From: Spirochaetia bacterium
Lineage (GTDB): Bacteria > Spirochaetota > Spirochaetia > Treponematales > Breznakiellaceae
Reading direction: 5' to 3'
DNA length: 23,906 nucleotides
Assembly: GCA_026002305.1 (NCBI GenBank)
Contig: BOBI01000018.1
Span: 1 to 23,906, forward strand
The position numbers and the translations under genes were made by a program. This document shows, in pieces, positions 1 through 7,400 of this stretch (position 1 is the first letter of the stretch; each line of letters begins with the position of its first letter). A model generated the notes under the pieces. That model searched no databases. It saw only the letters and a program-made list of their open reading frames with translations, and was not told where the DNA came from.

Positions 1-1
1 T

Positions 2-67
2 ATTCTTTCCGGTAATAATTTTAATCACGGTTTTGATATAAAACTTGCGATAGGGGTCAGGTTATAA
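2..67 (+). CDS. C-terminal end of a probable outer-membrane beta-barrel protein (partial)
   Basis: An open frame enters from the left edge and stops at the TAA ending at 67, giving 21 residues. The last residues (GFDIKLAIGVRL) alternate polar and hydrophobic side chains, the pattern of the final beta strand that the BAM complex recognises in outer-membrane proteins. Only this tail is visible, so the family cannot be named. The next gene on this strand starts about 720 bases away, so the two are probably not co-transcribed. It could also be chance reading frame. Confidence 0.45.
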   Translation: MLSGNNFNHGFDIKLAIGVRL

Positions 68-108
68 GGATGGCGCCCCCTGGCAATTCTGAATTTGAAT
101 AAACCCTC

Positions 109-180
109 CGCTCCAAATACATTTTTTTCTGCCTTTAACTCAAAAGCGGCGTGCTGCCGCTCCAAATACATTTTTCTGCC
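109..180 (-). repeat. Two tandem copies of the GGCAGAAAAA-ATGTATTTGGAGCG repeat
   Basis: Read on the minus strand, 109-133 and 158-180 both spell GGCAG, an A run of variable length, then ATGTATTTGGAGCG. The same motif is on the plus strand at 3360-3384, 4273-4296 and 4324-4348. Identity between 109-133 and 3360-3384 extends into the flank (GTTAAAGGCAG). Confidence 0.85.
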
Positions 181-194
181 ATTTAACACAAAAA

Positions 195-324
195 CGGATG
201 ACGCTGAAAGAACCCATTGCTCCGCGTTAGTGCTATCGAGCCGTTATCTTTTCTTTGATCACCAGTAGTTTTTTAACTCGCATAACGCAATACGCTACGC
301 AATGGAACCTTTCAGCGTCATCCG
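195..324 (-). repeat. Structured repeat element, copy A
   Basis: The ends are a perfect 16-base inverted repeat: CGGATGACGCTGAAAG at 195-210 and its complement at 309-324. Inside it, CCATTGC pairs with GCAATGG across a small unpaired AAC/GTT step. The interior, read on the minus strand, contains GCGTTATGC, CTACTGGTGATCAA and GATAACG, which recur in copies B, C, D1 and D2. The outer arms share no sequence with the arms of B or C although each copy is self-complementary. Whether it acts as RNA hairpin, DNA hairpin or mobile element is unknown. Confidence 0.75.
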
Positions 325-332
325 CCTCTGCC

Positions 333-420
333 ACAAAAGCAGAAAAAACGCGTTTGACGCTAACATAGGGAAGATCAATTAATAATTGATAATTAACAAT
401 TAACAATTAACAAAAGAAGC
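333..420 (-). repeat. Left arm of a long inverted repeat (partner at 3597-3669)
   Basis: Reverse-complemented, this stretch reads GCTTCTTTTGTTAATT, an AT-rich run of TTAATT/ATCAATT units, TTGATCTTCCCTAT, TTAGCGTCAAA, then TTCTGCTTTTGT. The same order is on the plus strand at 3597-3669, with a different number of TTAATT units. The pair brackets the variable lipoprotein gene. Confidence 0.75.
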
Positions 421-462
421 TCTTCCTACTCCGAGTTTCTCCCATACTTTTGCAAATTTTAC

Positions 463-491
463 TTGTTTTTTATTAAATTTGTGCCTATACT
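463..491 (+). promoter_or_regulatory. Candidate sigma-70 type promoter upstream of the variable lipoprotein gene
   Basis: TTGTTT at 463-468 and TATACT at 486-491 are separated by exactly 17 bases in AT-rich sequence. Transcription from here would give a leader of nearly 300 bases that includes the 16-codon ORF at 545. Inferred from sequence match only. Confidence 0.4.
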
Positions 492-544
492 AATAACATA
501 CACCAATAGTTTACACCCGGGGATTTGTTCATTCTGGAGATCTT

Positions 545-595
545 ATGAAGAAATTTTTATCCGCACTGCGTTTTACCCCCCCCCGCGTGCAGTAG
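545..595 (+). CDS. 16-codon leader ORF with C9 tract, copy of the downstream gene start
   Basis: The ORF encodes MKKFLSALRFTPPRVQ and stops. Its first codons (ATGAAGAAATTTTTAT) are identical to the first 16 bases of the lipoprotein gene at 786, and a ribosome site (CTGGAGA, 533-539) precedes it. A run of nine C (576-584) lies inside. Adding one C opens the frame through to 789, but the resulting protein resembles nothing recognised. It may be a leader peptide, or a relic of a duplicated gene start. Confidence 0.35.
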   Translation: MKKFLSALRFTPPRVQ

Positions 596-785
596 CACTA
601 CCGGTACAGACGTACAGTACACCGGCTTACTTTCAAACAGACGAAAAATATCCCAGTTTTATTACCTGTTCAGGCAATTTTTCCCAGGGCTTAACGGCTC
701 CCGCGTTTTTGTCACCGGGGCTTTTTGTATATATATGTGAACGGTCTGTTCGTGTTTCGTGTAGAAAAATATTTTGGAGGCTTTT

Positions 786-2846
786 ATGAAGAAATTTTTA
801 TTATTAGGCGGTGTTGTTACGGTTATAGCCATGGCAATCTTTATGGGCTGCTCGCAGCCGGCGGGCGAGACCGACGCCCTCGATGAGGATTCCGGCAAAC
901 TTCCCGCTTTAACGGGAAGCGTTTCCATTACGGGGGAGAAAGCCGTCGGCAAAAAATTAACGGCAAAAACGTCCGCGCTGGGCGGCTCGGGCGCCATAGC
1001 TTATAAATGGACAAACAGTAAGGAGGGCAGCGCGGTTATCGGCACACGTCCAACCTATACGGTTACGGAGGATGATAACAACTCAATAATAAGGGTAACC
1101 GTTAGCCGCGCGGGTTATTCGGGGGTAAAAAACGCCTCCGTAACCATTGGAGTTGTGGAACCTACCCCGGTAGTAACCCATGCCCCGGACGAGCCGTGGT
1201 TAATAGGCGAGCAGGGACCCGCCGGCGGAACAGTATTCTTTGTTAATGATGACCATGATAGATACGGGAACTGGGATTACCTTGAAGCGGCGCCCCATGA
1301 TGTTCCGGGGCTGTTTGCATGGGCATCAAATGCTTTTACAAGTGTCCGGCTGGACGGGGAATTTTCCGTTGATATAGGCGAAGGCCAGAAAAACACGGAA
1401 CTGATACTGGCTGCTAACGGCGACCCTGACGCACCGGCGGCAAAGGCCGCTACCGGTTACGAGCTTAACGGCTTTACCGACTGGTTTCTTCCAAGTAGCG
1501 GGGAACTCAACGCGATGTACGAAAACAGGGCCGTTATAAACGGCGATTTTGCCGACAGCTTCTACTGGTCATCCTCGCAGAATCAGGATGTTAATGACGA
1601 AGCCTGGTACCAGAGATTCGATAACGGGGATATATATTACTACGGCAACAAATACGGCACACATTATGTCCGGCCCGTGCGCGCCTTTTTAGCGACACCG
1701 GAACCGACAGACACGCCGGAGCCGGAACCGACAGACTCACCGGAACCTAATCCAACGGCTACACCGACTTCTACTCCGACACCTAGTTCTACGCCGTCGG
1801 GTTCACCGACAACGTCCGCGACACCAACGGCTACACCGTCGGGTTCACCAGCAGCGTCCGCCTCACCAACGGCAACGGCAACTCCGACGGTAACGGCAAC
1901 TCCGACGGTAACGCCAACGGCTACGCCGTCGGGTTCACCAACAGCGTCCGCAACGCCATCAGCGTCCGCGACACCAACAGTAACGTCGCCCGCAACGGCA
2001 ATGGTAACCATACCCGCCGGAACCGTCACAACACCGGTCGGCGCTGTATTCATAGCGGGCCGTAACAGCGTGCAAAACATAGCCGAATTTAAAATTGCCG
2101 CCTACGAAACCACATGGAGCCTGTGGAAAGAGGTATACGACTGGGCGACAGCAAACGGTTACGCATTTGAAAACGCGGGTGTAGAAGGACACGGAACGAC
2201 CGGAACCGGCGCGGCGGCAGCCGCAAACAGGACGCTCCGTCCTGTAACCACAATAAATTGGCGGGACGCTATTGTATGGTGCAACGCCTATAGCGAAATG
2301 AGCGGCAGAGAGCCTGTGTATTATGCGGATACTGGTTACACAACAGTCCTAAAAAATTCTACAAACGCAAACGCATTCAGTGTGGATTATGCAGCAAAAG
2401 TTAAGACATCAGCAAACGGTTACCGCCTGCCAACCGAAGCGGAGTGGGAATATGCGGCTCGCGGCGGCGATCAAGACGATGCACAGTGGAATTATACGTA
2501 TTCGGGCAGTGGAACCATAGGCAATGTAGCATGGTATAGTGTTAATTCTTATGACCTTACATCAAGCGATCCCGCCTATGGCGTGCATCCTGTAGGAACA
2601 AAGGCGGCAAACGGAAAAGGGATATTCGATATGTCGGGCAATGTATTTGAATGGTGCTGGGACTTTTTTATCTCCAATATCGATACTTCAACTCCTGCAA
2701 CGGGGCCCGCTTCGGGCGTGAACCGCGTTAGGCGCGGCGGCGGCTGGAACTACTATGCTTCCGGCTGCGAGGTTGCGAGCCGTTATTACGACTATCCCGG
2801 CAACGCGGGCCTCGATATTGGGTTCCGTGTTGTGTGTGCCCCGTAG
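786..2846 (+). CDS. Lipoprotein with two C-type-lectin-fold domains (DUF1566 and FGE-sulfatase), probable DGR variable protein
   Basis: A 686-residue surface lipoprotein, probably a ligand-binding or adhesin-like protein. The start is ATG 786 with GGAGG at 776-780. A signal peptide ends in a lipobox (IFMGC, Cys near residue 22). Residues about 40-125 form an Ig-like repeat domain of a type common in treponeme surface proteins. Residues about 134-301 match the DUF1566/Lcl C-terminal fold (GPAGGTVFF, YWSSS, YVRPVRAF). Residues about 302-405 are a Thr/Pro/Ser/Ala linker. Residues about 405-686 match the FGE-sulfatase fold (YRLPTEAEWEYAARGG, DMSGNVFEWCWD, RRGGGWN, GFRVV). T. denticola TvpA, a known DGR target, is a lipoprotein with this last fold and the same RGG-W-N...GFRVV ending. 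Both lectin-fold domains end in segments rich in Tyr/Asn/Asp/Ser/Gly with codons ending in C or T. Sulfatase-modifying catalysis is unlikely. No RT or template repeat is in the window. Confidence 0.85.
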   Translation: MKKFLLLGGVVTVIAMAIFMGCSQPAGETDALDEDSGKLPALTGSVSITGEKAVGKKLTAKTSALGGSGAIAYKWTNSKEGSAVIGTRPTYTVTEDDNNSIIRVTVSRAGYSGVKNASVTIGVVEPTPVVTHAPDEPWLIGEQGPAGGTVFFVNDDHDRYGNWDYLEAAPHDVPGLFAWASNAFTSVRLDGEFSVDIGEGQKNTELILAANGDPDAPAAKAATGYELNGFTDWFLPSSGELNAMYENRAVINGDFADSFYWSSSQNQDVNDEAWYQRFDNGDIYYYGNKYGTHYVRPVRAFLATPEPTDTPEPEPTDSPEPNPTATPTSTPTPSSTPSGSPTTSATPTATPSGSPAASASPTATATPTVTATPTVTPTATPSGSPTASATPSASATPTVTSPATAMVTIPAGTVTTPVGAVFIAGRNSVQNIAEFKIAAYETTWSLWKEVYDWATANGYAFENAGVEGHGTTGTGAAAAANRTLRPVTTINWRDAIVWCNAYSEMSGREPVYYADTGYTTVLKNSTNANAFSVDYAAKVKTSANGYRLPTEAEWEYAARGGDQDDAQWNYTYSGSGTIGNVAWYSVNSYDLTSSDPAYGVHPVGTKAANGKGIFDMSGNVFEWCWDFFISNIDTSTPATGPASGVNRVRRGGGWNYYASGCEVASRYYDYPGNAGLDIGFRVVCAP
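1560..1690 (+). other. Candidate variable region 1 (end of DUF1566 domain)
   Basis: This covers residues about 259-301, from FYWSSS to PVRAF. Conserved framework words (YWSSS, AW-Q-F-NG, VR-VRAF) alternate with Asn/Asp/Tyr/Gly/His positions, mostly AAT, GAT, TAC, TAT or GGC codons. That pattern is what adenine-directed mutagenesis of AAY codons would leave. It is a resemblance only; without a template repeat it cannot be shown to be diversified. Confidence 0.45.
1693..2000 (+). repeat. Low-complexity Thr/Pro/Ser/Ala linker repeats
   Basis: Short direct repeats built from ACGCCGTCGGGTTCACC, GCGTCCGC, ACGGCTACACC and GGTAACGGCAACTCC units encode the linker between the two lectin-fold domains. 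Near-identical tandem units make it prone to length change by slippage. The Thr/Ser content would suit an extended surface stalk. Confidence 0.8.
2736..2830 (+). other. Candidate variable region 2 (end of FGE-sulfatase domain)
   Basis: Residues about 651-681, from GGGWN to IGFRV. Between Trp654 and Ile678 nearly every non-framework codon ends in C or T: TAC, TAT, TCC, GGC, AGC, TAT, TAC, GAC, TAT, AAC, GGC, CTC, GAT. This is the signature of a DGR variable region copied from a template rich in AAC/AAT codons, and the position at the extreme 3' end of the gene is also typical. The 5' flank (CGCGGCGGCGGCTGGAAC) would serve as a search probe for a template. Confidence 0.6.
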
Positions 2847-2857
2847 AATAGCAAATT

Positions 2858-2872
2858 TGGCGCCAGGCGCCA
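2858..2872. repeat. Odd palindrome TGGCGCC-A-GGCGCCA just after a stop codon
   Basis: This is a perfect 7+1+7 palindrome 12 bases after the lipoprotein stop. Related GGCGCC-centred motifs follow other gene ends in the window: 72-77, 18729-18743, 19641-19649, 20137-20142 and 20858-20863. Confidence 0.7.
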
Positions 2873-2888
2873 TTTTGGAAAATGAAAT

Positions 2889-2918
2889 ACCTCGCCGCTC
2901 TGCGGCGAGGTGGTTTTT
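2889..2918 (+). terminator. Hairpin with T run after the variable lipoprotein gene
   Basis: CCTCGCCGC (2890-2898) pairs perfectly with GCGGCGAGG (2902-2910) across a TCT loop, extended by one A-T pair. GGTTTTTG follows, so it fits a Rho-independent terminator. A GC-rich hairpin shortly after the variable region is also a known requirement of some DGRs, so it could serve that role instead. Confidence 0.6.
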
Positions 2919-2951
2919 GATCGGCACCTGATCGGTACCAGGCACTTTTTT

Positions 2952-3125
2952 ATGGGGGAAACAGCTACCGCTGTTTTTCTACGTTCTTAAATCCAATACG
3001 ATCCTGCGTCATGCCGGTTAAACCGCTACTGGCGATTAAGGAAAAGATAACGTCCGAATAGCCCCTATGTTAGCGTCAAATGCGTTTTTCTGCTTTTGTT
3101 ATATAGGCGGCGTGCGGCTTGTGTG
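2952..3125 (+). repeat. Structured repeat element, copy D1
   Basis: About 174 bases, nearly identical to 3797-3971. It starts ATGGGGGAAACAGC with a small perfect hairpin (AAACAGC-TACC-GCTGTTT) followed by T. It contains TTAAACCGCTACTGG and GGAAAAGATAACG, shared with the core of copies A-C, and ends in TTAGCGTCAAATGCG, TTCTGCTTTTG and GGCGGCGTGCGGCTTGTGTG. Confidence 0.8.
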
Positions 3126-3132
3126 TCAAAGG

Positions 3133-3321
3133 CATTTTTATTTCTGCTTTTCTCGGAACGGCGGTAAAAGGTCAAAGGTTCCATTACGGAGCGTATTGCG
3201 GAAATGCTGGTTAAAGCGCTACTGGTGATCAAAAAAAAGATAGCGTCCAGATCGCACTAACGCGGAGTAATGGGTTCTTTGACCTTTTACCGTTTTTGTT
3301 TGTAATACAGAAATAAAAATG
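3133..3321 (+). repeat. Structured repeat element, copy B
   Basis: Nested perfect inverted repeats: CATTTTTATTTCTG (3133-3146) with 3308-3321, CGGTAAAAGGTCAAAG (3162-3177) with 3277-3292, then CCATTAC (3181-3187) with GTAATGG (3267-3273). The interior has GCGCTACTGGTGATCAA and AAAGATAGCG, matching the core of copies A and C, while the arms are unrelated to theirs. Confidence 0.8.
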
Positions 3322-3359
3322 TTTTTGTAGACCATTACGCACGCCGTTTTTGTGTTAAA

Positions 3360-3384
3360 GGCAGAAAAAAATGTATTTGGAGCG
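3360..3384 (+). repeat. GGCAGAAAAA-ATGTATTTGGAGCG repeat
   Basis: Plus-strand copy of the motif at 109-133 and 158-180, again preceded by TTTTTGTGTTAAA. It lies to the right of structured copy B in the same relative order as in the inverted left cluster. Confidence 0.85.
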
Positions 3385-3596
3385 GAAGCAATGGGTTCTG
3401 CGAGCAGCTTGCCTAATTGTACTAATCTTGAAGTTTAAAAGCACCTCTGCATCTGCCGGAAAGGCGGTAAAAGGTCAAAGGTTCTATAGCGATCGGTGCC
3501 AGGCACTTTTTTTTTGTGCGCAAAGGACGCGGAGCTTTTGTATGTAAATTTTCCAAATTTCTCTGCGGTCTTGCGTGAAACGCGAAGTGGAAGGAG

Positions 3597-3669
3597 GCTT
3601 CTTTTGTTAATTATCAATTGTTAATTGATCTTCCCTATTTTAGCGTCAAATGCGTTTTTCTGCTTTTGT
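3597..3669 (+). repeat. Right arm of the long inverted repeat (partner at 333-420)
   Basis: GCTTCTTTTGTTAATT, then TTAATT/ATCAATT units, TTGATCTTCCCTATTTTAG and CGTCAAATGCG, ending in TTCTGCTTTTGT. It matches the reverse complement of 333-420 except for the number of TTAATT units and a few substitutions. The two arms are about 3.2 kb apart in opposite orientation. Confidence 0.75.
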
Positions 3670-3796
3670 CAGAACGGCGGCGTGCGGCTTATACGCAAAG
3701 GTATTTTTATTTCTGCTTTTCTCGGAACGGCGGTAAAAGGTTAAAGGTTCCATTGTGGAGCGTGAAGGATGTATTTGTTCAGGGTAACTTGTACGA

Positions 3797-3971
3797 ATGG
3801 GGGAAACAGCTACCGCTGTTTTTCTACGTTCTTAAATCCAATATGCTCCTGCGTCATGCGGATTAAACCGCTACTGGTGGTCAAGGAAAAGATAACGTTC
3901 CGAATAACCCCTATGTTAGCGTCAAATGCGTTTTTCTGCTTTTGCTATATAGGCGGCGTGCGGCTTGTGTG
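3797..3971 (+). repeat. Structured repeat element, copy D2
   Basis: About 175 bases, near-identical to D1 from ATGGGGGAAACAGC to CGGCTTGTGTG. It sits inside what looks like the left half of another A/B-type element (GGTTCCATTGTGGAGCG at 3746-3762), so the repeats appear nested or recombined. Confidence 0.75.
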
Positions 3972-4005
3972 GCGTGTGCCCTTTGGCTTAATTACCCGAC
4001 AAAAA

Positions 4006-4206
4006 CAGAGGTGCATTTAGTTCTGAAATTGGTACTATGATGCAAACGCTCGCAGGTTCCATCGTGAAGCGTATTGCGTTATGCGGACTAGATAGTTACT
4101 GGTGATCAGAGAAGAAACAACGTTCCGATAGCACTAACGCGGAACGATGGGTTCTGTGAGCGGCTTGCCTTATCGTACTAATCTTGAAGTTCCAAAAGCA
4201 CCTCTG
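4006..4206 (+). repeat. Structured repeat element, copy C
   Basis: A roughly 200-base imperfect hairpin. CAGAGGTGC (4006-4014) pairs with 4198-4206, CGCTCGCAG (4047-4055) with CTGTGAGCG (4054-type arm at 4154-4162, one mismatch), and CCATCGT (4059-4065) with ACGATGG (4144-4150). An inner GCGTTATGC / GCACTAACGC pair follows. The loop has TTACTGGTGATCA, as in A and B. The arms are different sequence from those of A and B. Confidence 0.75.
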
Positions 4207-4272
4207 CATCTGCCGCAATATGCAGCCAAAGGGTCTTTGTCTTACAGACCGCCCTGCCGTTTGTGTGTTAGA

Positions 4273-4348
4273 GGCAGAAAAAATGTATTTGGAGCGAGGG
4301 CGCACGCCGTTTTTTGTAGATAAGGCAGAAAAAAATGTATTTGGAGCG
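4273..4348 (+). repeat. Two tandem copies of the GGCAGAAAAA-ATGTATTTGGAGCG repeat
   Basis: Copies at 4273-4296 and 4324-4348, each followed by GAGGG or CCGTG and separated by GCACGCCGTTTTTTGTAG. The arrangement mirrors the paired copies at 109-180. Confidence 0.85.
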
Positions 4349-4485
4349 CCGTGCATAATTAAAAGCACTATGCTATATACAATCTGCCGTGCAACAGAAA
4401 TTCTTTTGCTTTGTGCCAAATTCAGAATTGCGTCCTGTGAAAACATGGTGTTTAGTCCGATAATGATACGGGGGATTGTCGAAAA

Positions 4486-7400
4486 GTGCGGCCGTTTGAG
4501 CTTAAAAAATTGTATATTCTCATTTTTTTAATGCTGGTGGTACTGTCGGCAGTTGTTTTGCGGCCTGCCCAGAAAAGAATATTTTCTGAAATTGAGGTTG
4601 TGCGGGAAAAATATTTGCATGAATTAGAAATTTTATTGGGAAAATCGATAAGTTACCGGTCCATTGGGCCGTCAATTTTTTGTACAATTGATGTTCATGA
4701 CTTTAGAATGGCAAAATCGGAGGAACTTATCAAAAATCAGGCTTTTTTTGCGGATTTTGTTCCCGATGTTAGTGCAAAACGGGTTCGTTTGGCATTTTCC
4801 CCCCGTGAATTATTGAATTTTAATGCCGCCGGGATGATTCATTCCATAAAATCTATAAAGGTTGATTACCCATTGGTTGAATATAACACGGAAAAGGACT
4901 TTTCAGACTATTTTGTCGTAAAAAAAGTGCCAAAAATAACGGCTATGGATGTTTTAAAAATGATCGCCGTGGACCTGCCGGACAATTTTACCCTCAAACT
5001 GAAAAACGGCGCGGCGCGAATGAATTCCTCCGATGTCAAATTTTCTTTTAGCGGTATAAACGCGCGGGGGCGTGTTAGAAATGATAAAATTCTTTTAAAA
5101 ACCCGCTGGAATGTCGAGGCTTCTTTCCCTAAAGCGCTTAAATCATCAATAAAACTGGCAACTCCGGCCAAAGTGAACCTCAGTTTTGATGGAATAACGG
5201 GCACACTCGAGGCTGCGTTGGCATTGAGCAAGCTAAAAACCGATTTTTTAACCCTGAATACGGCAAAAATCTACGCAAAGGTGTCCAGCGATGGTGTTTT
5301 TATCGAAAATACCGACAAAAAAAATGGCTATGATATTAGTTTTGCCTATAATTCCTTGGCAAAAGCCATTGATACTAAAGTTTCTTTCCTGAATTTCCAG
5401 CCTTCATTTTTGATAAACCTTCCGGCAAAGCAGGATTTTGCGGGTACGCTCTTAAAATCGCGTCTTTCAGGTAATATCAGGTTGACTTCCGGCGCCGGAA
5501 AGAAATTTGCCTATTCGGCGGATTTGCATGGCAATTTGATTACAGGCCTTGCCTCCGATTCCGGCACTTTTGCTATTGCCGCCGACGGCAACGAGCATAT
5601 TGTTAATTTTAGAAACCTGAATATCGACCTGCCCCGGGGCAGCGCCGTGTGGAGCGGTACGTTTAACATCGACAGGCTTATGCCAAGTGGGAATTTGGTT
5701 TTAAATGATTTTACCTTTACAAAAACCGCCGACCGCGCTTCCAGTTCCGGCGTCCGCGCCGATATTATTGTTTCAAGCGCTGCCGGCAGCGATAGAATCT
5801 TTATCTTTGCCGACACCATTAACTTTGGGGACACCGAGCTGCAGGCGTTGAATATTGAGATTCTCCGCAGTATCGGGCGTTTTGATGTTGCGCTTTCCGC
5901 TATAAGGTTTACAAATATCGAAAGTTCAGGCTATGCCGATATTGCGAATTTGCAGGCGGATGTTTCGTTTATCATGGCCGGTGAAAAAAATGGCAGGAAA
6001 AGCGATCCTGAGCTTGAAGTACGTTTGGCGCTTGAAAAATTTTCCCTGTCCGATTCAATAGAAATCATCCGTAGCGTTATTGAAGTTCCCAAAACAACCG
6101 GCCCTACCAAAGTTGTGGTGGACGAGGTAATAATGACATCGGAATTTTTTCTTACAACCGATTTCAAGCAAACCCTTTTTAACATTCCGCACCTTGTTAC
6201 CGCGCTGCGGCACAACAGCGGTTTGTGGGCAACTTCGGCGATTTCCGGTACGGACAGGCGTTTTGATCTAACGGAAACCCATCTTGTTTATCCCGGCGGT
6301 ACGGTGGATGTTCACGGGTTTGCCGATTACTCGAATATCAATAATGTAGGTTTTTTTGCCGATGTTTTTGCTCTGGGTAACACCTACTTTTTGGAAGGCG
6401 CCCTTATGGACCGGAATTCTTTAAGCATAACAAGCGATTCCGGCGTTAGCGCCGCGTTGAATTTGGGTAGCGCCGGGACTTTTTCAGGTTTCCTGTTTGT
6501 TGATGATCTGCATTTGCCGCAAAAAAATAAAATGTATTCACTGGATGTCAACTCGGATTTCCGCTACGAATCGGCCGATTCATGGTATGTCAATTTTAAT
6601 AAAATTATGCTTTCAAATTATATAGAAGCGTACTCATCGGAACCAATTATGGAAATAAGCGGCAGGGCGGATCAGGGCGCGGCCGTTTTCGACAGGTTGT
6701 TTTTTGATAACTGGCGCGGCCCTCTTTCAGGCAGCGGCGGTATTAAGTGGGATAGTTTTAAGGGAAAACGGCTTACCGAGGTGTTCATGTCGGGCGTTAT
6801 CGATTTAGCCGGTGCGTCAGGCGATGAGTTTATAAAATTGGAAATTAACAATGATGAGAATTCATTTTTATTGTGGGTGCACGCGGAAAATTTTCAGATA
6901 GGCAGGTTTGTTAATAACGAAGCCGGGTTTAAGTTAACGGGGGAGATAGGTTTTTTTAAGCAGCCCGATGAGGTATGGTCAAGCGCTTTTGATATAGGCC
7001 AGCTTTCGGGCGCCTTTGCCGGAAGTACGCTGCATTTAAGCACGCAAGGCACTTTTGACGAAACGGAATTGCAGATGTCCGAAACCCGGATTTATTACGG
7101 ACAGATGCAGGCGGAAATACCCGCGCTGTTTATTTCGTTAAACAGGCAAAATTTTCAAACAGCGGCGTCAATCAATGGCAGCGTCTTTGGCAGCCCTGTC
7201 AGTGCGTTTATGGCTATAGACGCCAAGTTTGATAACACAATTTCATGGTTTGGTTTAAAAAGCGCCCTTGATTCAATAAGCGGAAATATCACGTTTAGTA
7301 ATTTACAGTTTAACGAGTATGCGCCGCCCGATCCTTTTAGCTTTGAGTTCTCGCGCCGCGAACAGTCTATTTCGGTAACAGGCGGGCCTGAAAATATGAT

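Larger units (their letters stand above)
68..785. other. Gene-free repeat-rich region left of the variable lipoprotein gene
   Basis: No convincing full gene lies here. From 109 to 420 it holds inverted copies of the repeats that recur at 2950-4350: two copies of a GGCAGAAAAAATGTATTTGG motif, one structured hairpin element, and an AT-rich arm. The remainder is a candidate promoter (463-491), a 16-codon ORF with a C9 tract, and the leader of the lipoprotein gene. Confidence 0.7.
2847..4485. other. 1.6-kb gene-free region filled with repeats
   Basis: Short open frames here are broken, overlap repeats and resemble no protein. The content in order is: GGCGCC palindrome, terminator-like hairpin, structured repeats D1, B, AT-rich inverted-repeat arm, D2 and C, and copies of the GGCAGAAAAA motif. 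A further shared segment (TTGCCT...CGTACTAATCTTGAAGTT type, followed by AAAGCACCTCTGCATCTGCC) occurs near 3410-3455 and 4165-4212. The last 130 bases before tamB look like ordinary leader sequence. Confidence 0.75.

Noticed and set aside
463..789. 108-residue plus-strand frame
   Set aside because: Its start lies in the promoter-like region, it lacks a ribosome site and the product looks random; only the overlapping 545-595 ORF has start signals.
1664..2080. 138-residue minus-strand frame rich in Val/Gly/Ala
   Set aside because: It is the antisense shadow of the Thr/Pro/Ser linker; the low-complexity repeats keep the opposite strand open. No start context or promoter.
195..4206. Structured repeats as integron attC sites (treponemes can carry chromosomal integrons)
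   Set aside because: The GCGTTA and TAACGC words looked suggestive, but the required paired core sites (RYYYAAC and GTTRRRY) are not met in the copies, the elements are not in one orientation between cassettes, and no integrase gene is present.
109..4348. CRISPR array made of the GGCAGAAAAA-ATGTATTTGG repeats
   Set aside because: Copies are few, irregularly spaced and in both orientations, with no uniform spacers and no cas genes.
3435..4531. Several frames of 60-116 codons on both strands in the repeat region
   Set aside because: They cross repeat boundaries, lack ribosome sites, change between repeat copies and resemble no protein.
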